Origin: a virus
Reading direction: 5' to 3' (one strand)
Length of the DNA: 53,402 nt
IMG/VR virus record: IMGVR_UViG_3300029267_000987
Location: 1-53,402 of that record
Below, piece after piece: positions 42,490-50,123 of this stretch; the stretch's first letter is position 1, and each line of letters begins with the position of its first letter. A program made the position numbers and the translations under genes. Under the pieces are notes generated by a model, which saw only the letters and a list, made by a program, of their open reading frames with translations, had not been told where the DNA came from and ran no database searches.

Positions 42490-44076
42490 CTACCACCTTT
42501 TCTTCTGAATTAATCCATATTCTTCACTATCGTCTATTTCCCGCATATCTTCCCTGGTGAGACCAGATGATTCTTTCCTCTTATTATCACTGTCCTCTAA
42601 ATAATCGTCAGCATATTGTCCTGCTGCGTCTAGTGTCAAGCGATGAGCATCAGGGAAATCAGACTTATACTGTTCCCCTTTCTTATTCCTATGATCTATC
42701 CTAACCTTCTGACCCACCTTCTTCGAGACTAATGCACACATCTGTTTCTCAAACAAATCTACTTCCCTTCTCTTAACATCAGGATAGGAGTAGTAGCGAG
42801 TCTGAGTTTTCAGTTTCATCTGTGTAAAAGATTCATCTCGGGCATCTGTTGTAGTATTGACCCTAACTAAGTTCTGAATCTGTGGGATTATTCGCCCATC
42901 TTTCAACTCCGTATCTCGTTCTAAGAAATCATTTAACACGTGGCCAGGCCCCGTATTCTCTGCTTGAAATTCAATCAAGTTGAATCTCGAAGCAGCTACC
43001 CTGAGTTTGACGGACTGAGCCGGATAATCATCACCTTTCAGTTGCAACCAGAATATGACTTGTCTGTCACGCAGACGCATTATCTCCATAACAGTATCGT
43101 CATTAGATTTAGCAATATCTAGACCACCGACACATTTCTCACGACACTCCTCTAACCATTCTCCTTTCTTACACTTACGAAGCGTCTTAGTATCCATGTA
43201 GTCATCGCCCTCTTCTGGGTCCCATTCACAGAAATATTGGGAACGGATAGCGGGATGTTCTATTCCATGCTCTCTAATTTTCTTCAAGACGTGTCTACGG
43301 TATTGAGCAGTTCCAGCAGTTCTGAATACTTCTTCAATAGGGATGATGATGAAATCTGGGTTAGGAGGTAATCCTTTAGCTCTCCTCTCTAACTCCTCTA
43401 GTATTCTGTAATAAACTTTACCATGTTCCTTATCCTCATGAGATGGGGAAAAGATGTGAACTAGAGTCCCACTCCTAGCAGCTAACATCGGTTCTATCGA
43501 CTTAATAATCTTGGTAGTATCTACTGCTTGAGCCTCTTCTATTATTCCCAAATCTAAATCCGGCCCCTCCATGAACTTAGCGTTAGGGGAGGCAGTATGA
43601 GTCAGGATATGGGAACGAGTAGAGAGCCTGATATGCTTTGAGTTATTAGTATCTGCATGAACACCTAGGAAGTCTGTGTAGTAAGCAGATTCAACCCTAT
43701 CCTTAATCTTATCGGTAAGCATTTTAGAAGTCTCGTCTGATGGACCATATATACCAGAGTTAAGGCCATTAGCGAATTGAGGGTAAGCTTGATGGAAGAA
43801 GAGAGGGATGAATGTAGATAATTGGGTAACAGCTTCTGAGATACCCTGAGATTTACCAGTCTGTCTAGGCAACTGGACATAGAATACTCGACCCTCTTGG
43901 TTTAGAACAGATTGGATAATGGGCCAGAGGAATTTCATTTGGTAGGGTCGGGGAATCATCCCAGTGACCGCTAGAGAGATTCGTTTAAAAAGAGTTGGCG
44001 TATATTCTTGCAAGTCATAATATCTAGCAACTTCATTCTGAAGTCTTAGGTCTAGACGAGTCTTTACCATCTTCAT
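42490..44076 (-). CDS. terL: Terminase large subunit
   Basis: 528 residues. ATPase: Walker A LPRQTGKSQ (about 68-76), Walker B LGIIEEAQ (about 177-184), coupling motif VHIFSPS. Nuclease: GGLDIAKSNDD (about 320-330), EFQAENTG (E about 377) and DFPDAHRLTLDAA (about 495), the Asp/Glu/Asp set of the RNase-H-like nuclease. It packages genomic DNA through the portal. It overlaps the upstream gene by 44 bases. Confidence 0.92.
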   Translation of the reverse strand: MKMVKTRLDLRLQNEVARYYDLQEYTPTLFKRISLAVTGMIPRPYQMKFLWPIIQSVLNQEGRVFYVQLPRQTGKSQGISEAVTQLSTFIPLFFHQAYPQFANGLNSGIYGPSDETSKMLTDKIKDRVESAYYTDFLGVHADTNNSKHIRLSTRSHILTHTASPNAKFMEGPDLDLGIIEEAQAVDTTKIIKSIEPMLAARSGTLVHIFSPSHEDKEHGKVYYRILEELERRAKGLPPNPDFIIIPIEEVFRTAGTAQYRRHVLKKIREHGIEHPAIRSQYFCEWDPEEGDDYMDTKTLRKCKKGEWLEECREKCVGGLDIAKSNDDTVMEIMRLRDRQVIFWLQLKGDDYPAQSVKLRVAASRFNLIEFQAENTGPGHVLNDFLERDTELKDGRIIPQIQNLVRVNTTTDARDESFTQMKLKTQTRYYSYPDVKRREVDLFEKQMCALVSKKVGQKVRIDHRNKKGEQYKSDFPDAHRLTLDAAGQYADDYLEDSDNKRKESSGLTREDMREIDDSEEYGLIQKKRW

Positions 44077-45007
44077 CACTACCTTTACCCGAACTCCACT
44101 CTATCTGCATCCCTTCCTCTTGAACACGAGACTGCTCATAAGCATCCTGCATCCGTTCTAGGATTAGATTATCATCCTCAAGAGATAGGTCATCTCTGAC
44201 CATCATCTCCTCCTGTCGGGTAACTTCATCATCATCCTCAAAGTCGTCTGGTATAGCCTTCGACTGACCCTGTGGAACCTTAACTACGTGAACAGGTCTT
44301 TCATCTTCACTGATTGGAGGGGGAACAGGACTTGTCATATTCTTCCTACGCATCCCCTTACCGAAGGTCTTATCTAACGCCTTCAATCTCAGTTTCAGAA
44401 TCTCAACATCTCCACGCTCTGCCTGAGTCCAACCCTGGAAGGTTGAGAAAGATTTCAGGTCTTTCATGAACTCAGTTTGCCATTGTTTCATCTCTTTCTG
44501 AATCTTTAGAAACATCTCCCTATCATCTTTAATTGCTAAGTCTAGTGACGTGAGGAATCTATCAAACCTCTCAATCATCTTCTTATCTCTCTTCAGAATA
44601 GTCCTCATCTCTTCAGTAGCATCTTCTCTTTCCTTCATCTTAGATTTGTCAAGGTCTAGTTCATAAACACAGACCCCGTTCTTATTCTTACTATATTTAC
44701 AGGTTGCGGCTACCATACAGTTCTTGCATCTAAGTATCTCGGTGTTTAAGAAATCTCCCAACTTATCTTCACATTCCTTACAGAAGCCAGAGGGTCTGTT
44801 CGTGACATTATCGCAGTCCTTATTCTCACAGGCTACCATTTCTTTTCGTATATCTAAAATAGAAGGGTCTGATTTATTAGCCGCAGACCGACCAATCCGT
44901 ATTTTACGTAGCGATTCTACTCTCTCCCTCAGCCTATCCCTATCAGAACTAGAACGGGGATTCTCAGGCATATCTTCATTAGTTTGAAATACGGGTTCAT
45001 CAGGCAT
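44033..45007 (-). CDS. Candidate small terminase with zinc knuckles, 324 aa
   Basis: First gene of the morphogenesis cluster. Residues 58-110 have two Cys clusters (CENKDC...CKECEDK and CKNCMVAATC...C). The middle is a long charged coiled coil and the end is acidic. Position before the large terminase, coiled coil and DNA-binding-type fingers suggest the small subunit, but no helix-turn-helix was recognised. Confidence 0.55.
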   Translation of the reverse strand: MPDEPVFQTNEDMPENPRSSSDRDRLRERVESLRKIRIGRSAANKSDPSILDIRKEMVACENKDCDNVTNRPSGFCKECEDKLGDFLNTEILRCKNCMVAATCKYSKNKNGVCVYELDLDKSKMKEREDATEEMRTILKRDKKMIERFDRFLTSLDLAIKDDREMFLKIQKEMKQWQTEFMKDLKSFSTFQGWTQAERGDVEILKLRLKALDKTFGKGMRRKNMTSPVPPPISEDERPVHVVKVPQGQSKAIPDDFEDDDEVTRQEEMMVRDDLSLEDDNLILERMQDAYEQSRVQEEGMQIEWSSGKGSDEDGKDSSRPKTSE

Positions 45008-45147
45008 TAGCCCATATATATTATATCATATATATATAGTTATTGTATAATCTTTGAAGATAGTATGGGGGTCTGTTTGAAGTAGTATAGGGTCTGTTTC
45101 GGGAACAAATTAATCGCACACACATATGTATAGTTAGTTAGAGTTCT

Positions 45148-45157
45148 GTTTCCTTTT
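45148..45157 (-). repeat. GGAAAC-box copy 3
   Basis: AAAAGGAAAC on the minus strand, about 34 bases downstream of the structural-operon TATA box at 45,191-45,198. Confidence 0.4.
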
Positions 45158-45190
45158 ACCCGTTTTAGATGCATCCCCGGCCCCTACCAC

Positions 45191-45198
45191 TATATAAA
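45191..45198 (-). promoter_or_regulatory. TATA box (TTTATATA) of the structural operon
   Basis: Minus strand AAAGGTTTATATAGTGG, about 185 bases before the candidate small terminase at 45,007. A second, repetitive AT stretch (45,013-45,040) lies nearer the start and could drive a leaderless transcript. Confidence 0.55.
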
Positions 45199-45351
45199 CC
45201 TTTCCCTATTTTTTAGACATACTATATAAGTGTTTCGATTCGTTTCTTTTTTGGTTGTTAGTATAACTTGAATCTATTGTAATATATAGTCTAATAATTA
45301 TATTATCAGATTATATAAAAAGATAAACCAGTAGAGAGAAAAGACGAGATG

Positions 45352-45366
45352 ATTAACGGCGTTAAT
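45352..45366. promoter_or_regulatory. Palindrome ATTAACGGCGTTAAT
   Basis: Fifteen-base inverted repeat around a central G; same core as at 12,834-12,848. It lies 12 bases upstream of a plus-strand TATA box (45,379), a fitting place for an activator or repressor. Confidence 0.55.
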
Positions 45367-45378
45367 GTAATAGTAAGG

Positions 45379-45386
45379 TTTATATA
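45379..45386 (+). promoter_or_regulatory. Orphan TATA box (TTTATATA)
   Basis: AAGGTTTATATAGG on the plus strand with no gene for 940 bases; a transcript would run over the repeats and could be a non-coding RNA or origin transcript. A GGAAAC box follows 46 bases downstream. Confidence 0.45.
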
Positions 45387-45431
45387 GGTAAAGCGGGATT
45401 TAAGCACACCCACCTATACGTTTTAAACAAG

Positions 45432-45442
45432 AAAAAGGAAAC
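45432..45442 (+). repeat. GGAAAC-box copy 4
   Basis: AAAAAGGAAAC downstream of the plus-strand TATA box at 45,379; see copies at 8227, 8740 and 45,148. Confidence 0.4.
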
Positions 45443-45640
45443 AATCGGCTATCTACCTATACAATCGTGTGTGGAACTTGGGAGATAATTTTGTGTTAGA
45501 CCTAAAAAATGTTAGATTTTTGTGTGCCTACGGATTGTAAATATATAAAGTCCACGATTTCTGATACTCTATTCGTTTAGTTACGTAACTCTATTAACTC
45601 TATCACTACTGTTACGATACACTACTAACACAACACACTC

Positions 45641-45775
45641 TAGTTGGATATTTTACCTATCACTACAATAACCAGACAGGACTATCAGGATAATTAACCA
45701 CCTTAGTATAACAAAGGTATTAGTCAGACTATAAGCATTAGCAATACTAACCATCTATTTGGATAATTTACCTAT
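45641..45775. repeat. Direct repeat pair, 18 of 20 bases identical
   Basis: TAGTTGGATATTTTACCTAT (45,641-45,660) and TATTTGGATAATTTACCTAT (45,756-45,775). An inverted partial copy, TAGGTAAAA, lies at 45,836-45,844. Probably protein-binding iterons or part of an origin. Confidence 0.5.
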
Positions 45776-45814
45776 TGGCTATGTTATTAGACACATCACT
45801 AATAAGATTAAACA

Positions 45815-45825
45815 TAACGCCGTTA
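45815..45825. promoter_or_regulatory. Palindrome TAACGCCGTTA
   Basis: Third copy of the palindromic core, here 11 bases with central C. It lies between the repeats of the control region. Confidence 0.5.
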
Positions 45826-45890
45826 AGTCTGGTGTTAGGTAAAACCATAACAGAGTAATGCTGAAATAGATACGTAGGAACGATAGTTAC

Positions 45891-45957
45891 GATTATCCTG
45901 AAAAAGCGTAACAGAGTTAAGATTATTCAGAAAAAAGCGTAATTTTACAGAGTTACG
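45891..45957 (+). repeat. Tandem imperfect repeat GATTATYCWGAAAAARCG
   Basis: Units begin at 45,891 (GATTATCCTGAAAAAGCG) and 45,921 (GATTATTCAGAAAAAAGCG), each followed by TAA and ACAGAGTTA. The CCTGAAAAAGC part also occurs at 12,865-12,875. Confidence 0.5.
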
Positions 45958-46206
45958 CATCTGCTTAACTTTTCCCCCTAAAGTTAATAGTATCTATTAA
46001 CAAAGTAAATAGATTTCATTAATTCTATACATCGCATTATCTCGGAGGGACCTTACCTAAAATACCTTGAATCTGAAAGGGCCTTAGAACCAACGTATGA
46101 CCCCTTAGATTAAAGTTAATAGAAAACCATAACATAGTAATGAATAAAGCAGAACATATTAACGTCTGTTACGATATAATCAGAACAAAGTATCACCAGC
46201 CTTAGG

Positions 46207-46227
46207 TATACAACCTGACGTTGTATA
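46207..46227. promoter_or_regulatory. Inverted repeat TATACAAC / GTTGTATA
   Basis: Perfect 8-base arms with a 5-base spacer, about 100 bases upstream of the next gene; possible operator. Confidence 0.4.
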
Positions 46228-46264
46228 GTCAGATTGAGAGTTTTGTCAAAATCATTACAAAAAT

Positions 46265-46298
46265 TTGGTCAATTTGACTTGACCAACAGATTTAAATA
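46265..46298. promoter_or_regulatory. Nested operator and TATA box before the right-hand genes
   Basis: TTGGTCAA (46,265-46,272) and TTGACCAA (46,279-46,286) are perfect inverted arms with a 6-base spacer; inside, GTCAA-T-TTGAC is a second dyad. TTTAAATA (46,291-46,298) follows at once. Upstream, TTTTG-T-CAAAA (46,241-46,251) is another palindrome. The place next to the TATA box fits a repressor. Confidence 0.6.
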
Positions 46299-46327
46299 GT
46301 TTGAGAACATATTTATTATTGATAATT

Positions 46328-46558
46328 ATGGCAGACCACGACCCAAATCCGGCAATAACCGTAACAAACGATTTAGTATCTGAACTAAAAGTATTGATTA
46401 AGAGGTATAATAGACTAATGGATAAATATAGAAAAGGTAATCTATCGGATAAACAAGTAGTATACCAAATATCCAGAACGGGACGTATAATAGGGGAGAT
46501 AGGCCAGGAATTAGGAAATCTGAAAGAAATTGTGGAAGAGTTACCAGGAGATAGATAG
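46328..46558 (+). CDS. Small helical protein, 76 aa, probably leaderless
   Basis: ATG 46,328 lies about 33 bases after the TATA box centre and lacks a ribosome-binding site, as expected for a leaderless archaeal message. An in-frame ATG at 46,301 is too close to the TATA box. Two helices (VSELKVLIKRYNRLMDKY, IIGEIGQELGNLKEIVEEL) suggest a coiled-coil dimer, perhaps the regulator acting on the upstream operator. Confidence 0.65.
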   Translation: MADHDPNPAITVTNDLVSELKVLIKRYNRLMDKYRKGNLSDKQVVYQISRTGRIIGEIGQELGNLKEIVEELPGDR

Positions 46559-46684
46559 AATGCCTAACTTATATATCCGGTATATCATACTTAACATATA
46601 TCATAGACTATCTAACAGATACGGTATATACGATATATACACATATAAGTATAACTATATAGATAATCTAATAGAGGTGAATCA

Positions 46685-46828
46685 ATGAACTACTATGACA
46701 TAAAAGAGATTGGAATCTGTGAATATTGTGGAATAGAGATATGGAACGATTCAGATTGGATGATACATTTAGGTAAACCATATCATACCATTTGCCGTTT
46801 GTATCATAGAATTGAATATGGAGTATAA
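46685..46828 (+). CDS. C2H2-type zinc-finger protein, 47 aa
   Basis: ATG 46,685 with GAGGTGA 4 bases upstream, TAA 46,826-46,828. CEYCGIEI...WMIHLGKPYHTIC gives C-x2-C and two His. One finger and little else; probably DNA-binding or regulatory. The 126-base gap before it holds AT-rich direct repeats (CGGTATAT twice) and no other gene. Confidence 0.6.
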   Translation: MNYYDIKEIGICEYCGIEIWNDSDWMIHLGKPYHTICRLYHRIEYGV

Positions 46829-46844
46829 TTTTGGAGTTGATAGA

Positions 46845-47024
46845 ATGGATATGAAAAAGATAGAACAATGGTTCTATGAGAGATTTGGGAGATTACCCGA
46901 ACACGATAAAGGGTATTTCTACGAATGGGTGAATAGATTCGAATCCGGCACAGCAATGGATAGGATGGATTCGGATTCAAAGGCAGTTTGGTATAGGGTC
47001 ACAGGTGATGGCACATGCCTATAA
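46845..47024 (+). CDS. Hypothetical protein, 59 aa
   Basis: ATG 46,845 with GGAG 8 bases upstream. Aromatic-rich helical protein (MKKIEQWFYERFGRLPEHDK). No family recognised. It overlaps the next gene by 10 bases. Confidence 0.55.
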   Translation: MDMKKIEQWFYERFGRLPEHDKGYFYEWVNRFESGTAMDRMDSDSKAVWYRVTGDGTCL

Positions 47025-47209
47025 TATACGATTTAGCGAACCAGACCTACTCAGATATTGAATACGCTAAAATGTCCGAGTCTATGAATCGGATAGAAAT
47101 CGGATTGCAAGATGGAACAAAGATACTCTTTAAGGCCCAGGTCAGGTTTGATGGAGATTCTTATCAAGATTTAAGATGTCGGTCAGGTAGGTCTTATGGA
47201 GGGGTGTAA
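47015..47209 (+). CDS. Hypothetical protein, 64 aa
   Basis: Small beta-rich protein without a recognised family. GGTGATGG precedes the ATG. Confidence 0.55.
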   Translation: MPIIYDLANQTYSDIEYAKMSESMNRIEIGLQDGTKILFKAQVRFDGDSYQDLRCRSGRSYGGV

Positions 47210-47210
47210 A

Positions 47211-47306
47211 ATGATTAACTACAAGATGAGAGAGAGGTTACCCTTAGAAGGGGGAAAGGAATTAGAGTTGGTAACGACAGCAACGGAAAGAGGGTTGAGT
47301 GAATGA
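47211..47306 (+). CDS. Candidate 31-aa peptide
   Basis: ATG 47,211 one base after the previous stop, with GGAGGGG upstream; TGA 47,304-47,306. Basic start and acidic end. Supported only by the ribosome-binding site and fit. Confidence 0.35.
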   Translation: MINYKMRERLPLEGGKELELVTTATERGLSE

Positions 47307-47342
47307 AACCTGGCGATATAGTCACATTGGAAGGGGTATAGT

Positions 47343-47465
47343 ATGAAATGTAAATATTGCGGAAAGGACCATAGAGCAGAGGGGATGCCATTCACGAATT
47401 GCCATGACCCTTCTAAGCCGTTGCCAGATTCCTTAGCAGATGCACATCCAGAATGGTCGCCTTAG
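47343..47465 (+). CDS. Small zinc-knuckle protein, 40 aa
   Basis: ATG 47,343 with AAGGGG upstream, TAG 47,463-47,465. MKCKYCGKDH...NCHD is a compact zinc knuckle. Function unknown. Confidence 0.5.
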   Translation: MKCKYCGKDHRAEGMPFTNCHDPSKPLPDSLADAHPEWSP

Positions 47466-47521
47466 ATTATGGTTAATCCAGTAGGGTTCGATTCCCTACT
47501 AAGGTATAAGGAATTGATAAG

Positions 47522-47761
47522 ATGACGAAATCTGAATTGGTTGGATATGTTAGAAAATCGAATTGTGGGAATGCTCTAAAACTGGCTATCTTGAAATCAG
47601 CAATAGACAACGCCCAGACAGTTGAAGGGAAAGATGGGGCTGAGTATGTATCACTGATTATGAATCTTTCTAAGATTCGGATGATAATTGGGGATGAGCA
47701 TGAGGTAACATCTGTTTGCCAACTGATAGAAGAGGATGACAATAAAGAGGAACCAGAATGA
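47522..47761 (+). CDS. Hypothetical helical protein, 79 aa
   Basis: Helical, with a basic start and acidic end (DNKEEPE). No family recognised. A ribosome-binding site is weak (AAGGAAT). Confidence 0.55.
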   Translation: MTKSELVGYVRKSNCGNALKLAILKSAIDNAQTVEGKDGAEYVSLIMNLSKIRMIIGDEHEVTSVCQLIEEDDNKEEPE

Positions 47762-47807
47762 TAGAGGAGACAGATGAGGTAATCAGACATTCATAGGAGA
47801 TGATTAA

Positions 47808-48140
47808 ATGCAAAACAAGAAATGTGATATATGCGGAAAAGAACCGGAACAGATAATAGATGGAAAGACCGTAATGGGTGGATGGGCTAATCTATGTCCA
47901 GACTGCCATAGAGAATACGGATGTGGATTAGGTGTAGGAAAGGGTCAGAAGTATGATAACAAAACTGGTGAACTATTAGAACCGAAACCTAAGAAGCATA
48001 CCGACATTGAATCTATCTTAGAAGAGGCAGTTATGGACGGTATCATACACTGTCCCGAATGTGGTAATCCAATTGAACCAGATTGTGAAACCTGTTCCTG
48101 TGGATGGTCTAACCCAATGATGGGCATGGGCTTAATATGA
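47808..48140 (+). CDS. Double zinc-ribbon protein, 110 aa
   Basis: CDICGKE and CPDCH (first half), CPECGNPIE and CSCGW (second half) are two zinc sites. It overlaps the next gene (ATGA). Function unknown. Confidence 0.7.
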   Translation: MQNKKCDICGKEPEQIIDGKTVMGGWANLCPDCHREYGCGLGVGKGQKYDNKTGELLEPKPKKHTDIESILEEAVMDGIIHCPECGNPIEPDCETCSCGWSNPMMGMGLI

Positions 48141-48418
48141 AACGAAAGCGTATCATACTGATAAAACCCATCTGTCCAAAGTGTGGTGGCAGGTGTGAAA
48201 TAAATCTGCACAATTCCTTACCTATCAAAGTCAAACAGGTTATGTGCAAGAAATGCGGTTACGCAGATGCGTTCCGAATAACGGAGGAAGTATATCTGGA
48301 TAGGCTAAACCAGCTATATGATATAACCGATTGGGTTGAAGTAACAGATACATTACCCAATGGTGTAGAAAAGATAATAGAATCAAAGCCATACAAATGG
48401 GGTGATAAGGATGATTAG
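48137..48418 (+). CDS. Zinc-ribbon protein, 93 aa
   Basis: CPKCGGRC...CKKCGY is a clean zinc ribbon, followed by a charged helical half. Similar in style to the gene before and probably works with it. Confidence 0.7.
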   Translation: MKRKRIILIKPICPKCGGRCEINLHNSLPIKVKQVMCKKCGYADAFRITEEVYLDRLNQLYDITDWVEVTDTLPNGVEKIIESKPYKWGDKDD

Positions 48419-48659
48419 AGAGTTCAGAATAAACCCGTTCATAAGTGAGTCAGATATTGCGAATGAAGTTGAAGATTTAGGGAAAGGTATCAGAATAATG
48501 GATAGCTTCATACTATACAGGTCAGATGAATCCTGTATAGAATTTGGAGTAGTTCACAAACATCAAAGATGGAGTATAGCAGATGCAGTTGGAGTAATAG
48601 CAGGAGCAATCTGTTGCACAATGTTTCTGGCTGGATTCTATCTGGGATTAATAATGTAA
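48411..48659 (+). CDS. C-terminal membrane-anchored protein, 82 aa
   Basis: ATG 48,411 after GGTGAT, in the end of the previous gene. A soluble N-terminal 55 residues is followed by one membrane span (VGVIAGAICCTMFLAGFYL) to the end. Role unknown; tail-anchored proteins can act in egress or host interaction. Confidence 0.6.
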   Translation: MIREFRINPFISESDIANEVEDLGKGIRIMDSFILYRSDESCIEFGVVHKHQRWSIADAVGVIAGAICCTMFLAGFYLGLIM

Positions 48660-48789
48660 CACTACACACCCCTATACTATATATCAAGACTATAATCAAC
48701 ATATATGTAGGGGCCATTATCTATTCACAGGTATTAGATTATAACCTGACAAAGAGGTATCAGGTTTAAAAAAAGGCGATATAGGAACC

Positions 48790-48797
48790 TTTATATA
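48790..48797 (+). promoter_or_regulatory. TATA box (TTTATATA)
   Basis: ACCTTTATATACCTATAT, matching 175-192. A hairpin (AACCTGA/TCAGGTT, 48,742-48,765) lies upstream and may end the previous transcript. Initiation would fall near 48,820. Confidence 0.6.
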
Positions 48798-48871
48798 CCT
48801 ATATTCCATTACCTCTATTCGTGGATTGGGTAAAAAAGATTCACGTTAAAAACAGAAAAGGTGGAAACCAG

Positions 48872-49423
48872 ATGAATTTGCAAGAAAGGTTGGCTAAGCA
48901 AAAGGCCAAGAGACAGAAAAAGGGAACAGCCAAAAAGACCGGACAGAAATCAAAGCCCAGAATCAAGAAGGGTAAGGTAATGACTCCAACCTATGAGGGG
49001 TGGAGCAGATTCACACCCGAACCCTATCCAGAACTTGCAGGGTCATATGAACGGTTCTGTCACACCTTCGGGCCTGAGATGTCGGTTCTGAAGGAGTTGG
49101 ATTTCGATGGACATGAGAGATGCCATGAGGGAGTCTCATCCAAGATTCTTGACAGCATCACCCAACTCTTTGAGAGTGGGAGGATAGCAGATGTAGCAAC
49201 CTATCCAAAGGATGCTCCAATCTCGTTCATTACCAACTATCTTCTGACCGGAGACACAAAGTATAACAAGAAAAAGGTGGAGGAGATTCTGCCTGACTTG
49301 GAAGAACTGGGAGTCAATCTTCAGAAGCCGGGGATAAAACCCAGAGACGACCCTAACCTGACTGGAGAGACAGAAGGGTATGGGGATGATGACGACGAAG
49401 AAGAAGAAGAGGATGAAGAGTAG
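48872..49423 (+). CDS. Basic N-terminus, acidic tail protein, 183 aa
   Basis: ATG 48,872 follows AAAGGTGG; a GTG at 48,821 would add 17 residues. The N-terminus is NLQERLAKQKAKRQKK and continues basic to residue 35; a helical domain (45-150) follows; the tail is almost pure Asp/Glu. This bipolar charge resembles SSB-like or histone-like viral proteins. It has its own promoter and terminator, so it is probably made in large amounts. Confidence 0.7.
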   Translation: MNLQERLAKQKAKRQKKGTAKKTGQKSKPRIKKGKVMTPTYEGWSRFTPEPYPELAGSYERFCHTFGPEMSVLKELDFDGHERCHEGVSSKILDSITQLFESGRIADVATYPKDAPISFITNYLLTGDTKYNKKKVEEILPDLEELGVNLQKPGIKPRDDPNLTGETEGYGDDDDEEEEEDEE

Positions 49424-49449
49424 AACAGCCGAGAACAGAGAATCGAATT

Positions 49450-49496
49450 GAAGGGTTTTGCTCATCAGAAGATGGGCAACCCTTCTATCTTTTTTT
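49450..49496 (+). terminator. Hairpin and T-run terminator
   Basis: GAAGGG...TTGCTCATC pairs with GATGGGCAA...CCCTTC with loop AGAA, a 2-base bulge and one G-U pair, followed by TCTTTTTTT. Confidence 0.75.
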
Positions 49497-49559
49497 ATCT
49501 AAACGGTTTATCTCTTACAGCAGGGGGATAAATCGGGATAATCAGATAGGAGGTCATAA

Positions 49560-50111
49560 ATGGATTTATCGACAGATAGATTAGCCAAGCTAAAGGCTAA
49601 ATGTATGTCTGAAGAAATCAGGCAGAATGTGAAACAGGTAGTGGAAACATATCTGCTACGAAACGAATATGATTTTGAACCGCCGACTGTTAGAATACAG
49701 CAGAAGAAGAAAGGTATTTGGCTGGGTTACTATTCTCCAGATAAGAAGGTAATTCACATACGGAATCTTGGAACAGATGCGAAAACAATGGCAGTTATAT
49801 TACACGAATATGCTCATTGGTTGCATCAGTGTATCTACGGAAATAGATTCAGAGGGGGAAATAAACATCCAGCTGAGTTCTTCATAATCTGCTACGACTT
49901 ATATACAATAGCAGAGCAGTTAGGTTTCAAAGTAGATACATCCGAATCCAAGTTTCATCCTAAAGTCTGGCGACCAATACATCTGGCTAAGACATTAGAT
50001 GGATTTACCGACAGAGAAATCAAGTCTCTCATACTCGGAGATAGCAGACCGAAAGGAATCAAGAAAAGCAGAGCGAGAGCCAATATCAAGTCCAGACTCG
50101 GAAGGAGATGA
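49560..50111 (+). CDS. Zinc metallopeptidase-like protein (HExxH), 183 aa
   Basis: H82-E-Y-A-H86 is the zinc-binding site and E106 in HPAEFF is a likely third ligand, the arrangement of gluzincin-like phage peptidases. Residues 1-15 (STDRLAKLKAK) and the C-terminus (RARANIKSRLGRR) are basic modules shared with other proteins here, so the peptidase may be targeted by a common viral partner. Substrate unknown. AGGAGG precedes the ATG. Confidence 0.75.
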   Translation: MDLSTDRLAKLKAKCMSEEIRQNVKQVVETYLLRNEYDFEPPTVRIQQKKKGIWLGYYSPDKKVIHIRNLGTDAKTMAVILHEYAHWLHQCIYGNRFRGGNKHPAEFFIICYDLYTIAEQLGFKVDTSESKFHPKVWRPIHLAKTLDGFTDREIKSLILGDSRPKGIKKSRARANIKSRLGRR

Positions 50112-50123
50112 GGGGGAATCTGG

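Larger units (their letters stand above)
45008..46327. other. 1.3-kb non-coding control region, candidate origin
   Basis: No convincing gene; the longest ATG frame seen is about 22 codons without a ribosome-binding site. AT-rich, between divergent gene blocks. It holds TATA boxes on both strands (45,191; 45,379; near 45,548), GGAAAC boxes (45,148; 45,432), TAACG-N-CGTTA palindromes (45,352; 45,815), a near-identical 20-base pair (45,641 and 45,756), tandem GATTATYCWGAAAAARCG units (45,891 and 45,921), a 17-base repeat with one mismatch, and inverted repeats near 46,207, 46,241 and 46,265. Such repeat clusters mark replication origins and control regions. Confidence 0.65.

Noticed and set aside
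45508-45576. A 22-codon frame in the control region
   Set aside because: No ribosome-binding site and no fit to a promoter.
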